From NCBI RefSeq assembly GCF_900115395.1, contig NZ_FOWE01000008.1, forward strand, positions 243,679 to 307,678: 64,000 nucleotides of DNA. Reading direction: 5' to 3'. Below are positions 62,720-64,000 of this stretch, one piece after another (within the stretch, counting starts at the first letter, position 1; every line of letters starts with the position of its first letter). The position numbers were made by a program, and so were the translations under genes. Origin of the DNA: Geodermatophilus obscurus (GTDB lineage: Bacteria; Actinomycetota; Actinomycetes; Mycobacteriales; Geodermatophilaceae). Below the pieces are notes generated by a model that worked only from the letters and a program-made list of their open reading frames with translations, had not been told where the DNA came from and did not search any database.

Positions 62720-63378
62720 CGTTCACCGGGTTCCCCGACGAGGGGTTGCTCTTCTACGAGGGGCTCGAGGCCGACAACTCCAAGACCTACTGGACCAGGT
62801 CGAAGGACGTGTACGACTCATGCGTCCGCGCCCCGATGCAGGCGCTGGTCGACGCCCTCGCCGCCGAGTTCGGCGCGGCCAAGCTGTTCCGCCCGTACCG
62901 CGACGTGCGCTTCAGCAACGACAAGACGCCGTACAAGACGCACCAGGGCGCCGTCGTCAACCCCGAGGGCCGGGGTGCCGGCGCGTGGTACGTGCAGATC
63001 TCCGCCGAGGGGCTGCGCGTGGCCGGCGGAGCGTGGCGGCTGGAGTCCGACCAGGTGGAGCGCTTCCGCCGGGCAGTGGCCGACGACCTGCAGGGGCCCC
63101 GCCTGCGGACCGAGGTGGACCGCCTGGCGTCCGCCGGCTGGGAGATCGGTGGCGACCGGCTGAGCCGGGTGCCCAAGGGGTACGACGTCGACGACGCCCG
63201 CGCGGACCTGCTGCGTCACCGCTCGCTGCACGCCGGACGCCTCTTCGAGTACGCGGGCTGGCTGCACGGACCGGCCGCCGTGGACCGCGTCCGGGACGCC
63301 TGGCAAGACCTGACGGCGCTCAACGCCTGGCTCGCCGACAACGTGGGCGCCACGGCGAAGGAGAGCAGCCGACGCTGA
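62716..63378 (+). CDS. DUF2461 protein
   Basis: 220 aa. Family signatures FYEGLEADNSKTYW, LFRPYRDVRFSNDKTPYKTHQGAVV and GAWYVQISAEGLRVAGGAW are visible. It is a soluble protein found in many bacteria with unknown role. ATG 62716 overlaps the GNAT stop (ATGA). Confidence 0.9.
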   Translation: MTFTGFPDEGLLFYEGLEADNSKTYWTRSKDVYDSCVRAPMQALVDALAAEFGAAKLFRPYRDVRFSNDKTPYKTHQGAVVNPEGRGAGAWYVQISAEGLRVAGGAWRLESDQVERFRRAVADDLQGPRLRTEVDRLASAGWEIGGDRLSRVPKGYDVDDARADLLRHRSLHAGRLFEYAGWLHGPAAVDRVRDAWQDLTALNAWLADNVGATAKESSRR

Positions 63379-63411
63379 CCCCGCTCGCGTCACCGCGATG
63401 GTGCCGAAACG

Positions 63412-63447
63412 CAGAAGGGCCCTCACCGGGGAGTGAGGGCCCTTCTG
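63412..63447. terminator. rRNA operon terminator (also ends the DUF2461 unit)
   Basis: Perfect 15-bp stem CAGAAGGGCCCTCAC / GTGAGGGCCCTTCTG with loop CGGGGA, ~10 bp beyond the 5S 3' end on the minus strand. Confidence 0.85.
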
Positions 63448-63456
63448 GGAATGGTT

Positions 63457-63573
63457 GTCCGGCGGCGTCCTACTCTCCCACCCCGTCTCCAGGGCAGTAC
63501 CATCGGCGCTGAGAGGCTTAGCTTCCGGGTTCGGAATGGTACCGGGCGTTTCCCTCTCGCCATGGCCGCCGTA
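63457..63573 (-). rRNA. rrf: 5S ribosomal RNA
   Basis: The minus strand reads TTACGGCGGCCATGGCG... then GGGAAACGCCCGGTACC, TTCCGAACCCGGAAGCTAAG and GAGAGTAGGACGCCGCCGG, all classic 5S elements. ~117 nt; the 5' and 3' ends pair. Confidence 0.96.
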
Positions 63574-63730
63574 ACACTGTGAACAGAACCCCGGCCGGCC
63601 CCCACCCCTCAGCGCCCGCACGTGTGTGCGGGCGCCGAGTGGTGGGGGGGTTGGGTGCGTTCAGAGCTGCACAGTGGACGCGCGAATCTTGGTGACCGTG
63701 TCCTGCGTGTTGGCAGGATAAGTGTGTGTG
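63574..63730 (-). other. 23S-5S intergenic spacer
   Basis: About 157 bp with no gene and no tRNA; it should contain RNase processing sites flanking the 23S 3' end. Confidence 0.7.

Positions 63731-64000
<270 letters not shown>

Noticed and set aside
63574..63730. tRNA gene in the rRNA spacer
   Set aside because: No cloverleaf, TTCGA-type T-loop or anticodon arm could be assembled.

Overview
The window is a very GC-rich, gene-dense piece of chromosome with strong G/C in third codon positions, many GTG starts and many 4-bp ATGA/GTGA gene overlaps. Gene content and order point to a free-living actinobacterium. From memory, much of it follows the Mycobacterium tuberculosis order nrdR - LysM protein - lexA ... 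hflX-dapF-miaA ... DUF349 - miaB ... recX-recA - DUF3046 ... clgR - pgsA ... ftsK ... rnj-dapA ... dfrA-thyA. The B12-dependent reductase NrdJ, the LpqY-SugABC transporter and the GluABCD transporter fit the same group. The style resembles Geodermatophilaceae, but this is an inference and I cannot assign a genus.

Layout. 1-5.6 kb: a minus-strand accessory cluster (DedA protein, SDR, small ORF, alpha/beta hydrolase) and a divergent membrane GGDEF-EAL protein; three single-base frame breaks fall in 1 kb here. 5.8-12.7 kb: nrdR-nrdJ with tandem NrdR boxes, a repeat-tailed unknown protein, and a LysM protein divergent from lexA across three SOS boxes. 12.7-20.5 kb: secreted propeller protein, PAP2 phosphatase, hflX, a 67-aa acidic protein, miaA-dapF and a DUF349 protein. 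20.7-26.3 kb: miaB and gluABCD. 26.4-32.4 kb: recX-recA with two kinds of DNA-damage promoter elements, DUF3046, PH-domain and MarR proteins, a 36-aa membrane protein, an MFS transporter and an acyl-CoA dehydrogenase. 32.5-41.8 kb: lhr, a triple cold-shock-domain protein, an ABM membrane protein, nei, pspA and a PfkB sugar kinase. 41.8-47.7 kb: the lpqY-sugABC operon and a DUF4032 kinase-like protein. 47.8-53.2 kb: clgR, pgsA, rimO, ftsK. 53.3-56.6 kb: an S9 peptidase and an ECF sigma/anti-sigma pair. 56.8-62.1 kb: rnj-dapA, dfrA-thyA and an AlkX/YcaQ-type glycosylase. 62.1-63.4 kb: GNAT and DUF2461 proteins. 63.4-64.0 kb: the 3' end of an rRNA operon (23S 3' part and 5S) on the minus strand.

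How it works together. The recurring theme is genome maintenance and stress: SOS control (lexA, recA/recX, LysM division-inhibitor candidate), dNTP supply (nrdJ/nrdR, thyA, dfrA), repair (lhr, nei, AlkX-type glycosylase) and envelope stress (pspA, clgR). tRNA and ribosome modification (miaA, miaB, rimO, hflX), lysine/peptidoglycan precursors (dapA, dapF) and solute uptake fill in the rest. Many promoters look leaderless: a TANNNT -10 followed after 6-8 nt directly by ATG/GTG.

I found no prophage, IS element, CRISPR array, tRNA or biosynthetic cluster, and no clear new multi-gene system. The most unusual items are a dispersed hairpin family placed at stop codons, a composite palindrome after the DUF349 gene, a three-CSD protein, a diguanylate cyclase/phosphodiesterase that has lost its EAL glutamate, a dfrA with no standard start codon behind a 15-bp tandem repeat, and a tiny leaderless membrane protein divergent from marR across a perfect palindrome.
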